Shown piece after piece: positions 45,020-53,211 of a DNA stretch of 64,000 nucleotides (position 1 is its first letter; every line of letters begins with the position of its first letter). Both the position numbers and the translations under genes were made by a program. The DNA comes from Gemmataceae bacterium (GTDB lineage: Bacteria > Planctomycetota > Planctomycetia > Gemmatales > Gemmataceae): the NCBI GenBank assembly GCA_901538445.1, contig LR594584.1, forward strand, positions 2,947,586 to 3,011,585. Reading direction: 5' to 3'. The notes beneath the pieces were generated by a model. The model was not told the DNA's origin. It saw only the letters and a list, made by a program, of their open reading frames with translations, and searched no databases.

Positions 45020-46600
45020 TCAGCCCGCCGTTGCGGCGGTGCGTGACGTGGTCCGTGTTCGATTCAACAGCCAGCGATCCGGGAGCCAGTCGAGTAGTTG
45101 TTCGGTCGTCGGCTTCTCGCCCAACGCGAACAACCCCGGCAGCGCCTCCCGCAGGTACGCGAACGGGTCGAGCCCCAAGTGCTTGCACGTTCCGACGGCG
45201 GAGAAGAGGATCGCCGCCGTCTGCCCACCCACTTCACTCCCGATGACGCCCCACGCGTTGCGGCCGAGGGCGATGGCCCGAAGCGTTCGCTCGGACAGGT
45301 TATTGTCCAGGGCCAGGAAGCCCTGCTCGAGGTAGCGTTTCAGTGCGGCCCAGTTGTTCGACGCGTACCCGATCGCGGTCCCCAGCGGCGACTTCGGTAA
45401 CGCCTGGGACTTCTGCTCGGCCAGCCACTTCGACAGTTCGTCCCACACCGGCTCGGCGTCCCGTTGCCGCAACCCGCGTCGCTGCTCTTCACGCGGCCGA
45501 CGAAGTTCCCGTTGCGCTGGGTCGTCCGAGGGCGGCAACAGTGGCGGCAACGCCCGCTCGATCGCGTACAACCGGCCGAACAACTCCAGGGCCTTGGCGG
45601 CCCGCTCGTCACCCGCGTCGTGTGCGGCCACGAACTTGCGGCGAGCGTGCGCGACGCAGCACACGTGTTTGACCTTGTCCTCGCCGTAGAGTCCCTCGTA
45701 CTGAGCCAGCGCGTCCGCCTGGAAATAGCCCTTGTAGCCCTCGAGAAATTGTGCCGGCCCGTCGGCTGTATAGTTGCTCGTGAAGTCGAACAGGACATAC
45801 GGGTAGTCCGCGTCGCCGATACAGGTCCACAGGTGCGCCTTCGTGGTCCGGCCCTAACCCGGCACCCGCAACTTCACGCCCGTGTCGTCCCCGTGGATCA
45901 CGCGCGACCGCAACAACCGCGTGTGCATCAACTCGTACAGCGGCGTCAGCAGCTCGGACGCACCCAACAGCCAGTCGCCCAGCGTCGAGGATGCGATCGT
46001 CACGCCGGAGCGGGCCAGTTGGCCGGCGAGTCGATACACGGGCACGTGATCGGCGAACTTGGCGGTGACGACATGGGCCAACAGGCCCGGGCCGCACAAG
46101 CCCCGGGGAATCGGCCCGACGTTGAGCGGCCCGGCGGTCGCGATGCGCTGCTCGGCCGGCACGGTCGCGGGATCGCAGTGCCGGCACGCGTAGCTCCTCT
46201 TGCGCGTGCGCCGGACGAAGAACCGGGCCGGTTCCAGGTCCAGTTGTTCGGCCGTCTGCTCCCCGATGCACACGCGCAGTTGACCGCAGCACGGGCACAA
46301 CTTCTCCGCGTCGGTCAGATCGTGAACGACCTCACGGCGCTCGAGGTGCTCGGGCAGCGGCGAGCGGCCGTGGGGATCACGCCGGGGCGGGGGCTTCTGT
46401 GCGGCGGGCACCGGCGGTGGTGTGCGGCGCTCGCTGCGGCGACCGAACCGGTGCTTCAGGGCGGCGTCCAGTTTGGCCTCGAGTTCGGCGATCCGGGCCT
46501 CGAGTTGCCGGTTCTTGACGAGCAACTCGCGGACCATCGCCTGGAGCGTGGGAACGTCGGTCGGCAGAGGGGTATCAACGGTGAGCGCGGTGATGTCCAT
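45020..46600 (-). pseudogene. tnpC: IS66 transposase TnpC, with internal amber stop
   Basis: The frame runs from ATG 46600 for 248 codons to TAG at 45854-45856, then stays open in the same frame to TGA 45020-45022 (527 codons in all). The first part has leucine-zipper-like and zinc-finger segments (LCPCCGQLRVC, then C-HCD), the second the DDE catalytic part (SNYTADGPAQFLEGYKG; NNLSERTLRA). TAG in place of a CAG codon at VPG(Q)GRTTKAH would be a single C-to-T change. Unless suppressed, no active transposase is made. Confidence 0.85.
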
Positions 46601-46625
46601 GCCACCTTCAACACCGGTGGTGCCG

Positions 46626-46988
46626 TCAAGTAGCGCGAGATGGGGCCGGGGAAGTTGAGAAGCGCTTGAAGCGTCGCACGCGGGAGGTGTCGATGCCGTC
46701 GAGGATCATGGCGAACTGGGCGGCCGACAGTTCGATCCCGGCGGCGGTCGCTACGGGGAAGTGGTACCGCCCGGCTTCGAGTCGTGAGCACCACAGGCAG
46801 TACCCGTGTCCGCCCCAGTACAAGACCTTGACTCTGTTGGCGGCACGATTGGTGAACACGAACAGGTGCCCCGAGAGCGGATCGGCTGAGAGCTGGGTGC
46901 GCACCAGGTTCGCCAGCCCGTCGAACCCGAGCCGCAAATCAACGGCGGACGCGAACCACAGTTTGGTGGTGGGCGGGACGGTCAGCAC
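46626..46988 (-). CDS. tnpB: IS66 accessory protein TnpB
   Basis: 120 residues from GTG 46988. It matches the IS66 Orf2/TnpB family: KLWFASAVDLRLGFDGLANLV..GHLFVFTNRAANRVKVLYWGGHGYCLWC. It is required with TnpA for IS66 transposition; its exact role is unclear. It overlaps the end of tnpA by seven bases. Confidence 0.9.
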   Translation of the reverse strand: MLTVPPTTKLWFASAVDLRLGFDGLANLVRTQLSADPLSGHLFVFTNRAANRVKVLYWGGHGYCLWCSRLEAGRYHFPVATAAGIELSAAQFAMILDGIDTSRVRRFKRFSTSPAPSRAT

Positions 46989-47326
46989 GGTCGCCCCTCC
47001 AGCCCGCGCAGGATCGCGACGATGAGCTCCGGGCGGGCGTCGCCGGGGAGCCGCAGGACGGTGCCGGACGGGAGCGCCAGTTCGATCGGGGTCGCGGGGG
47101 CGGGAGGCAGTGAGACGCGGATGGGCACCACCGTCGGTTGGTTCGGGGCGGTCGCGGGCGGTTGTGCGAGGCGTCGCCGCCACAGGTAGAAGTTGGACTC
47201 GGACACGCCTTCGGCGGCGCAGAACGCGACCACCGTATGGTTGCCGGCGGCGAAGCGTTCGAGGCGCTCGGCCCAGCGCCGGGTGGCGGCCGCGTCGGAA
47301 CGGGAGCGGGCAGACGAGTCGGACAC
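46982..47326 (-). CDS. tnpA: IS66 accessory protein TnpA
   Basis: 114 residues from GTG 47326. N-terminal helix-turn-helix (TRRWAERLERFAAGNHTVVAFCAAEGVSESNFYLWRRRL), as in the IS66 Orf1/TnpA family, then a linker and a small beta domain (IELALPSGTVLRLPGDA). Probably binds the element ends. Confidence 0.88.
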   Translation of the reverse strand: MSDSSARSRSDAAATRRWAERLERFAAGNHTVVAFCAAEGVSESNFYLWRRRLAQPPATAPNQPTVVPIRVSLPPAPATPIELALPSGTVLRLPGDARPELIVAILRGLEGRPC

Positions 47327-47405
47327 GATGGCATCCTCCGAGAACAGGAACGGATGCCACCCACTATAAATCACACGTCAATCACGTGATCCGCCGGGCG
47401 CGTAC

Positions 47406-47496
47406 CCTCGAGGAGATGGAACGGAGGCAAGACCCGGTTATCGTTCTCCTCTTGGGACACAATCAACACATCAAACCCACGGGCGCGCCTGCGTAG
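47406..47496 (+). pseudogene. DUF2075 remnant after IS66
   Basis: If the IS66 and one copy of its target are removed, the DUF2075 frame reads on as LEEMERRQDPVIVLLLGHNQHI, matching the family's next conserved region (ivaLvGgGQeI), then ends at TAG 47494-47496. The end overlaps the 3' end of the reverse transcriptase gene, so the rest of the helicase was lost or replaced. Confidence 0.6.
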
Positions 47497-48553
47497 CGGC
47501 ATGAATCTCGGCGCCGATCCGTCGCCGCGCGGTATCGACAAGCCCGAGTTTTCGCAGATCCCTGGCCAGAGAGGCCGCCTTCCGCTTCACCCGCCGGGGA
47601 ACGTCCACGCGGTCCGCGCCGACCCTCAGGCCGGTGATGCGGTGCTCGCGCTCAATCGCCGTGACGCGAGTCTTGTCCGGGTGGAGCATGAAGCCAGACC
47701 GTCGGAGGGCTCGCTCGACCCTTTCCACCACCACCGCCTGCGCCTGCTTCGCCGTCCGAATACCGAGATCTCGCGCCGCTGTCTCAGAGACTGAAAGCGT
47801 CAGGTCATCCACATACCTCGTGTACACGAAGCCGGGCAGTGCCGTGGCGATCCGGTCGTCGTACCGGGCGAAGACAAGGTTGCTGATTGCCGGAGAGGTC
47901 GGGGCGCCCTGCGGCAGTCGGCCACGAAAGGTCGTGAGCCGAGCTACCAGCACGGCCGCGCGCTGTGTCCATGCGTACCTGTGCATTTGGGGTACGCGAG
48001 CACGCCCTCCCTGAGTCGGCTGGTCTAACCAAACGTGGCGGACGAGCGAGACAGGCGGCAGCCGGAGGAGCGTGGCGACAACGTGATTGACGGTCACTGA
48101 TGGAAAGAAGTCGCGAAGGTCGAGGGTGACCACGAACTTCTGGCCGAGGTGGCGCTGCGCGTTACCGTAAACGCTCGTTTGAGGGCGGCCCCCGTAAACA
48201 CCGGGATGAGAGTGTCCGAGCATCTGGTTCAGGCAGCGCGACAGCAGTAGACGCTGGGCGCGTGCGAGCGGGGCACACGGAACGAACAGAGTGCGGTAGC
48301 AGCATTTACCCTTCGGCACTCGCTTCCGGCGATAGAGTTCACCATGGGCAGGGGCGAATAGCCGTTGGAAACGGTCCTCGCGGAAAGCCATCGTGTAGAG
48401 GAGCTCAAGCGGGCGCTGTACGTGGGACGTGGCGAGACCCACTGCGAGGAGGTGCGCGAGGGCGCGGCTCAGGTCAGGGGCAGGCGATTCGATCGGGTTC
48501 GGTGCGGGGGGTGTTGGGCGGCGAATCGCCACGGATGCAATCCGGAGAAGCAA
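47471..48553 (-). CDS. Retron-type reverse transcriptase
   Basis: 360 residues if TTG 48553 is used; GTG 48532 is also possible. RT motifs in order: YRRKRVPKGKCCYRTLFVP, LDLRDFFPSVT, LPQGAPTSPAISNL, FVYTRYVDDLTLS (catalytic YVDD), and HRITGLRV, close to the VTG signature of retron RTs. It would make msDNA from a structured RNA. The candidate RNA starts 15 bases upstream of the start codon. No known retron effector is fused or obvious; adjacent DUF2075 is broken. Confidence 0.8.
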   Translation of the reverse strand: MLLRIASVAIRRPTPPAPNPIESPAPDLSRALAHLLAVGLATSHVQRPLELLYTMAFREDRFQRLFAPAHGELYRRKRVPKGKCCYRTLFVPCAPLARAQRLLLSRCLNQMLGHSHPGVYGGRPQTSVYGNAQRHLGQKFVVTLDLRDFFPSVTVNHVVATLLRLPPVSLVRHVWLDQPTQGGRARVPQMHRYAWTQRAAVLVARLTTFRGRLPQGAPTSPAISNLVFARYDDRIATALPGFVYTRYVDDLTLSVSETAARDLGIRTAKQAQAVVVERVERALRRSGFMLHPDKTRVTAIEREHRITGLRVGADRVDVPRRVKRKAASLARDLRKLGLVDTARRRIGAEIHAATQARPWV

Positions 48554-48567
48554 GTTGAGGGAAAAAG

Positions 48568-48712
48568 GGGAGGCAGGCTCCGATACCTACGCAGAACCGA
48601 ACATCGGTTAGTCGCGGACACCAAACGCCACGCATGTGCAACCGCCGGCATCGAGCTCGGCGATCATGGGTTCGCCCATGAACAGCAAGCTAGGACTGGT
48701 GGCCTGCCTCCC
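48568..48712 (-). ncRNA. Candidate retron msr-msd RNA
   Basis: In minus-strand sense: an 11-base arm GGGAGGCAGGC (48712-48702) and its complement GCCTGCCTCCC (48578-48568) bracket 145 bases, as a1/a2 repeats do. Shortly after a1 lies CCTAGCTTG, containing the TAGC common around the branching G. A 7-bp hairpin with a CGAA loop follows (48681-48664). The element ends 14 bases before the RT start codon, the usual position. Exact msd hairpin not assigned. Confidence 0.6.
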
Positions 48713-49030
48713 GCCTTGATTGTGCTGGGCGGTTGACGTGAATCAAATGAGTCAGCGCGGATTATCAGCAGTGAAGGACGGAACTTCCGACTCAAGCCGT
48801 CAACTCCGCAAAAGCCACACCGTATGCGAGAGGAAGGCGCCCGGGGGCTAGGCTCATCAAGCTGCATCAACTTCGCAGCAAGTTGCCGGATAGGAGTAAG
48901 TCATCCGACCAACCCGAACCGGTGTCGATCCCAGCTCGGCCCAGGAATCGCAAGTGGCGACAATCACTACCAGAAATCATCCAGCAGATCGTCCTCGCGA
49001 TCGTCGGGGTGGGACGGCAACGAGGTCGGG
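48713..49030. other. Intergenic, no gene supported
   Basis: 318 bases upstream of the candidate retron RNA and downstream of the TIGR02996 gene. No open frame with a ribosome site stands out. The retron promoter should lie near its left end (about 48720-48780). Confidence 0.45.
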
Positions 49031-49573
49031 TCACGCGGACGACGTTCCGTCGGGATTGAATACCGCCCGCATCGCCTCGATCAGCGCCGTGAGGTCGGCA
49101 AACGCTTTCACCCGCTCCCCGAACGTCCCGACAAACTCGGCTCCTCCACACACGTCCCCACGGAGGCGGTCCCAGCTCACTCCAACCGGTAGCGGTTCGG
49201 CATCGCCCACGGCGACCGCCGGCGAGTTCTCCAATCCGCGGTGCCGTCGGGCCAGACCCCGGCCACCGGTGATGTCGTTTAGATCGACTACGAGCAGCGA
49301 AGACCCGGACGACCCGCCGTGATAGCGACCGATCGCGAACCGGTCGTCATCCGCGTAGATGTGATCGGGGAAACCTTGTCCAGCCGGCAGCCAGTGAGCG
49401 ACCCGGCCCGGCAGTCGCCGGCGGTTCTGGAGGAATGTTCCGAGGGAGCGTTGAAAGGTGGCTTCGCGCGGCTCGCCGTGGTCGTCGAGCCAGTCCGCGA
49501 AGACAAGGTAGCCGGTCGGATCGTGCGGTTTGGCGAGGATCGCCAAACGGAACGCTTCACGATCATCCAACAT
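49031..49573 (-). CDS. TIGR02996-domain protein
   Basis: 180 residues from ATG 49573; the upstream 25 codons are not protein-like. The first 50 residues match the TIGR02996 repeat-companion domain typical of Planctomycetes: FRLAILAKPHDPTGYLVFADWLDDHGEPREATFQ. The rest is a mixed domain with DLNDITGGRGLARRHRG and an acidic C-terminal end. Function unknown. Confidence 0.8.
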   Translation of the reverse strand: MLDDREAFRLAILAKPHDPTGYLVFADWLDDHGEPREATFQRSLGTFLQNRRRLPGRVAHWLPAGQGFPDHIYADDDRFAIGRYHGGSSGSSLLVVDLNDITGGRGLARRHRGLENSPAVAVGDAEPLPVGVSWDRLRGDVCGGAEFVGTFGERVKAFADLTALIEAMRAVFNPDGTSSA

Positions 49574-49693
49574 GATTCGCCTCGCCCCGCAGTTGCGGGC
49601 AGCGGCTCGAACCCGGCCCGCCACTCGACCGGCCCCGGCCTGTGTCATTCTACAAGCCCGCAGACGGCCTCAGACGGACCGACCAGGCGAGAC

Positions 49694-50479
49694 TCAAACA
49701 ATCGTAACCTCGCGGGCCACCTCAGAGGGGCGTGCAACAACACTCAGCTCGTTCGCAAGGATGGTTTCGATATCGGTCGCCGTGAGGCAATCGAGCAGCG
49801 TGAAGCCGCCTCGCAGGTTGAGCGACTTCGCCAGCGCGCGGATTCGGTTCCGTCGCTGCTCCGAACTGGTGCCGAGGCTGCCGGCGTTCTTGCGCAGGAA
49901 ATCGAGGAAGGCGGTGCGCACCGCAGGAGCGCGCCCCATGTTCCGCTCCAGCAGCTGCTGCGCGATGTCCAGAGAGGAGAGCAGCACGGCGGTCAGTTCG
50001 TAAGGGTCTTTGCGGGCCGGGTCGTGGGTCAGGTGGCCGTACCACCACAGCCGCGCGATTCCGTTGCGCAGCAGCATGCGGCTCTGGTTCTGGGTGATGA
50101 AGTAGTGTTCGAGCACGTACCGCTGCTTCTTGGCGTCGTCGCCGGTCTGGCGCGACACGTCCCACCGCTTCCGCATGTACGCCCAGCACTCCATGTGCGT
50201 GAGCCGCGTCCACAGCCGTGGGTCGCGGGCTTGAAGCGGGGTGAGGTCCGGGAACGCCCCGTGAACGATCTTGGTGTTCTCCAAGTCCTTTAGGTCGTCC
50301 CCGTCCGGCAGTTCCAACTCCAGTGGAACTGCCGGCTCAAGCGTGCTGGCCAGCCGCACCGTCCCGCCGCCCGTCGGCTTGCCGGCCCACTGCTTGCGCT
50401 CGGCGTACCGAGCCAAGTTCTGGGCGACGTTCCCGCGCAGGTGCCGGACGTGGTGCATTCGGAACAGATCGAGCGGCAT
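49694..50479 (-). CDS. DUF6339-like protein, last gene of Dcm operon
   Basis: 261 residues from ATG 50479. Mostly helical, beginning HHVRHLRGNVAQNLARYAERKQW, with a middle of LTHMECWAYMRKRWDVSR then QRYVLEHYFITQNQSRMLLRNGIARLWWYGHLT; I think it resembles the DUF6339 family, but it could not be searched. It starts 13 bases after the preceding stop. Its place with a cytosine methyltransferase and a GHKL ATPase suggests it is part of a restriction-like system. No nuclease motif is evident. Confidence 0.6.
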   Translation of the reverse strand: MPLDLFRMHHVRHLRGNVAQNLARYAERKQWAGKPTGGGTVRLASTLEPAVPLELELPDGDDLKDLENTKIVHGAFPDLTPLQARDPRLWTRLTHMECWAYMRKRWDVSRQTGDDAKKQRYVLEHYFITQNQSRMLLRNGIARLWWYGHLTHDPARKDPYELTAVLLSSLDIAQQLLERNMGRAPAVRTAFLDFLRKNAGSLGTSSEQRRNRIRALAKSLNLRGGFTLLDCLTATDIETILANELSVVARPSEVAREVTIV

Positions 50480-50492
50480 GGGCGGCTCCGAG

Positions 50493-51332
50493 TTACGAGG
50501 ACGACCCCGCGAGGTACGTTTGGGCGGACGCGAGCGCCCGCCGGATGGGCAGACCAAGTAGTTGCTGGGCCTTCTCCAGCGCGGTTGCGGACGAACCGAC
50601 CGCGAGCGTCTCAAGCCGTCGGCTCAGTATCTTCGCCCACTTGTTCTCCGGAGCGGCGTCCGGTTCGTCGCCGAGCAGGTGGATTGCCTCGATCAGCACC
50701 GGCAGGACGAGCGTCGTCGTCAGGTGGTTCGTGAGGTGCGGAACCGCTTTCATGTCGCCGTAGGCCGCAAAGTCCTCTTCACACAGCAGGATGCGGATCT
50801 TGTCGGCGTCGAAGTCCGCCTCCATCGGGTGGGCCACCGGCTTGCCGGACTGCTCGACCACCATCAGCGCACCGACCCGCCGCAGCGGGTCAACCGAGTG
50901 GTCGGCGTCGAACGTCTGCCCGTCGGCAACGGCGAGGATGTCCCCCGGCCCGACCTGGAAGACCGCGTCGCCGTAGTCCGGGTGCGCCCCCTCGACCGTG
51001 TACTTCGGGATTGCCGCCTTTGCCCGGACGAATGCGTTTACCTCGACGGTGTCGTGGATTGCCGTCGTCGGGATCGTAACCCGGTGCGTTTCGGTGTCGA
51101 AGTCGTAGGTGTGGCGGAAGAGGGTGTTGCTGCACTCGACGTGCATCGTGTAGCAGGCCCTCCCCTTCCTGATCGCTTTGAGCAGCGTTTGGCTGCTGCA
51201 CTGAACCAGGGCCTTCAGGTAGAAGTTCGACTTGTCGGCCTCAAACTCGAAGGTCACCTGGAACTCGGCGCCGGGCACGTCGTCCCCGTTGCCGACGACC
51301 GGGTGGGGGAAGGATCGGTTACTGAGCCGCAT
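50493..51332 (-). CDS. Unknown protein of the Dcm operon
   Basis: 279 residues from ATG 51332. Beta-rich first half (FQVTFEFEADKSNFYLKALVQCSS, then RVTIPTTAIHDTVEVNAFVRAK) and a helical end. It overlaps the preceding ATPase gene by 14 bases. No family recognised. It may hold the missing effector activity of the system. Confidence 0.7.
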   Translation of the reverse strand: MRLSNRSFPHPVVGNGDDVPGAEFQVTFEFEADKSNFYLKALVQCSSQTLLKAIRKGRACYTMHVECSNTLFRHTYDFDTETHRVTIPTTAIHDTVEVNAFVRAKAAIPKYTVEGAHPDYGDAVFQVGPGDILAVADGQTFDADHSVDPLRRVGALMVVEQSGKPVAHPMEADFDADKIRILLCEEDFAAYGDMKAVPHLTNHLTTTLVLPVLIEAIHLLGDEPDAAPENKWAKILSRRLETLAVGSSATALEKAQQLLGLPIRRALASAQTYLAGSSS

Positions 51333-53211
51333 CGGACGCCACCTCCTCGGCGGTGACTTGGAGCGACAGCCGGCGCGGTTCGGCCAGCGTGACTTCGACG
51401 CGGAGCGGGGCGGTCTTCGGGAACGCGACCGGCCCGACGCGGCCGAGGGCGGGCACCTCTAACTTCTTGCCGCCGGGGACGCGCGCCGCTTGGAGCCGGA
51501 CCGGGACCGGGAGCGAGTCGTCGCCAACAGCCGCGACCGCGAGGAACACGTCGCCGGTCGGCTTCTGCTGCGGCGGGTGGACGGTGAGCGAGTAGACGCC
51601 CGTCGCGGGGTCGGTCATGAACGCCCGGCTGCGGACGAGAACCGGATGCCGGCCGTTGCTCCCGCCGGCCGCCCCGCCCTCGCCACCGCCCTTGCTGCCC
51701 TTGTCGCCACCGTCCCCCTCATTCGAGTCGCCGCCCGTATCGCCCTCGTCGTCGCCCTCGCCGGAGTTGTCGCCCGCGCCCGACGAACCGCCACCGGGGT
51801 GGGTAGGTTGCTTCTTCGCGAGATTCTGTCCCGGAATGGGCTGCGTCTTGGTCTTCCGATCGAAGCTCTCGTTCTTCCCGACGCCGTCTGCCGGCGGGCC
51901 GTCGAACGCCTCGTCGGGGGTGTCGCCATCGTCGGGGAGGTACTGGCTCAAGTCGGGGATCACGATCGTCTTCTCGGTACTGGCCGGGGCCAGCCCCTTG
52001 ATTCTCGCGTTGATGGTGTCGTCCAGCACCTTCTTCGCTTTGCGGTTCTCGCCCTTCTCCGGCAGATCAGGGTTCCAGTCGTCGTGCCGAGGCGGCTCCA
52101 TCTGCCGCAGCACCTCGTTCCCGACCTCGTTGCAGCACTCGAAAACGCCGACGTAGGGAACCCGGCTCCGCCCCCGCCGGTGGTAGACGACCATCCCCGT
52201 CGCCCGCACCATCGCGACGCGGTTCGGGTAGGCCTGGTCGCCGGAGAGGAAGTAGGTGGACGCTTCGCCCAAGACGGGCAGCAGAGTCGTTTGTTCGGTC
52301 TTGGGGGCGGTGTCGGTGTACGCGCGGTAGTACAGGTGGGCCTCGAAGTCCTTGTGGTCGGTGCTGTACTTGGCCAGCAAGGCTGCGAGGTTGTCCTTGG
52401 AGACCGTCGTGTCGCCTGCGGTCACGGTCAGGTCGCCACGATGGATCGCCGGCCAGAAGTTCTCCAGCACGGAGTAGACGATCTCGTCCTCCCACGCCTC
52501 GTCCGCGTGATAGCCGAGGACGTAGACATCGGTGCCCGACTCCTCGCGGCGAAACGCCTTCGGGATGTCCTTCTTGTTGCGGATCGACCGTCCGTTCGGG
52601 CCCCCGAGAAAGCCCGTCGGCTGCCGTCGCCCCTCAGCCCCGTCGTGGGTGACGAGGCGGGTCACCCCCTGGAACGCGCTCGAAGCGTCTTCGAGCCGGG
52701 TGGAGTAGAACACCGTCAGCAGCCGGCTGGCCGCAAACGGGGCGTGTTTGCCGAGGCCGAACGACCCCCCGGCGCCGGCGGCCTTTGCGGACGATCCGCT
52801 GGACCGGACGAGGTTGTACCAGCCCAGTTCGCGCTCGGCGTCGCCGCCCGGAACGCCGGTCGTGTTCGCGTCGCCGATCCTCAAGCAGGACACGACTTTC
52901 GCTTGGGCGAGCTTGTGGGCTCGGTCGAAGAACGCCTTCGCCTTCGCGTCCTTCGCCCAGTACGACGAGCATCGCTTGAGGGCGTCGGCGAGTTCGTCCA
53001 TCGCCGGAATCTCGCTCCGCGCCACGTCGAGCAACTCGAACGTCACCTCAACCGGATTGTCGAGGTCGAGGCGGGCGTCGATGCTGTTCTGGATCGCCTC
53101 GCGCGCGAGGTAGCGTTCGAGGTTGTCCTTGAACGTCTCGACGCCGGGGTTGTGGAACCCGTGCTCCTCGCCGTTGCCGTTCGGCGCGAACGTCCAACCC
53201 GGCTCCGCCAT
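51319..53211 (-). CDS. GHKL (HATPase)-fold ATPase, Dcm operon
   Basis: 630 residues from ATG 53211. GHKL motifs near the N-terminus: N-box AREAIQNSIDARLD (about residue 33), G1-like DANTTGV (about 105), G2-like GAGGSFGLGKHA (about 135). This is the fold of MutL, Hsp90 and histidine kinases. A long low-complexity Gly/Asp/Ser/Glu linker precedes a beta-rich C-terminal domain. No histidine kinase phosphoacceptor is seen. The start overlaps the methyltransferase stop by one base (TGATG). MutL-like ATPases with C5 methylases occur in restriction-like systems. Confidence 0.8.
   Translation of the reverse strand: MAEPGWTFAPNGNGEEHGFHNPGVETFKDNLERYLAREAIQNSIDARLDLDNPVEVTFELLDVARSEIPAMDELADALKRCSSYWAKDAKAKAFFDRAHKLAQAKVVSCLRIGDANTTGVPGGDAERELGWYNLVRSSGSSAKAAGAGGSFGLGKHAPFAASRLLTVFYSTRLEDASSAFQGVTRLVTHDGAEGRRQPTGFLGGPNGRSIRNKKDIPKAFRREESGTDVYVLGYHADEAWEDEIVYSVLENFWPAIHRGDLTVTAGDTTVSKDNLAALLAKYSTDHKDFEAHLYYRAYTDTAPKTEQTTLLPVLGEASTYFLSGDQAYPNRVAMVRATGMVVYHRRGRSRVPYVGVFECCNEVGNEVLRQMEPPRHDDWNPDLPEKGENRKAKKVLDDTINARIKGLAPASTEKTIVIPDLSQYLPDDGDTPDEAFDGPPADGVGKNESFDRKTKTQPIPGQNLAKKQPTHPGGGSSGAGDNSGEGDDEGDTGGDSNEGDGGDKGSKGGGEGGAAGGSNGRHPVLVRSRAFMTDPATGVYSLTVHPPQQKPTGDVFLAVAAVGDDSLPVPVRLQAARVPGGKKLEVPALGRVGPVAFPKTAPLRVEVTLAEPRRLSLQVTAEEVASDAAQ

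Larger units (their letters stand above)
44904..47405 (-). mobile_element. IS66-family element, 2502 bp
   Basis: Ends carry inverted repeats beginning GTA (GTAACGCCCCGGCG at 44904; GTACGCGCCCGGCG reading in from 47405) and are flanked by an 8-bp direct repeat CCTCGAGG (44896-44903 and 47406-47413), the size typical of IS66. It contains tnpA, tnpB and tnpC in the expected order; tnpC has a stop codon. Insertion split the DUF2075 gene. Confidence 0.93.
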
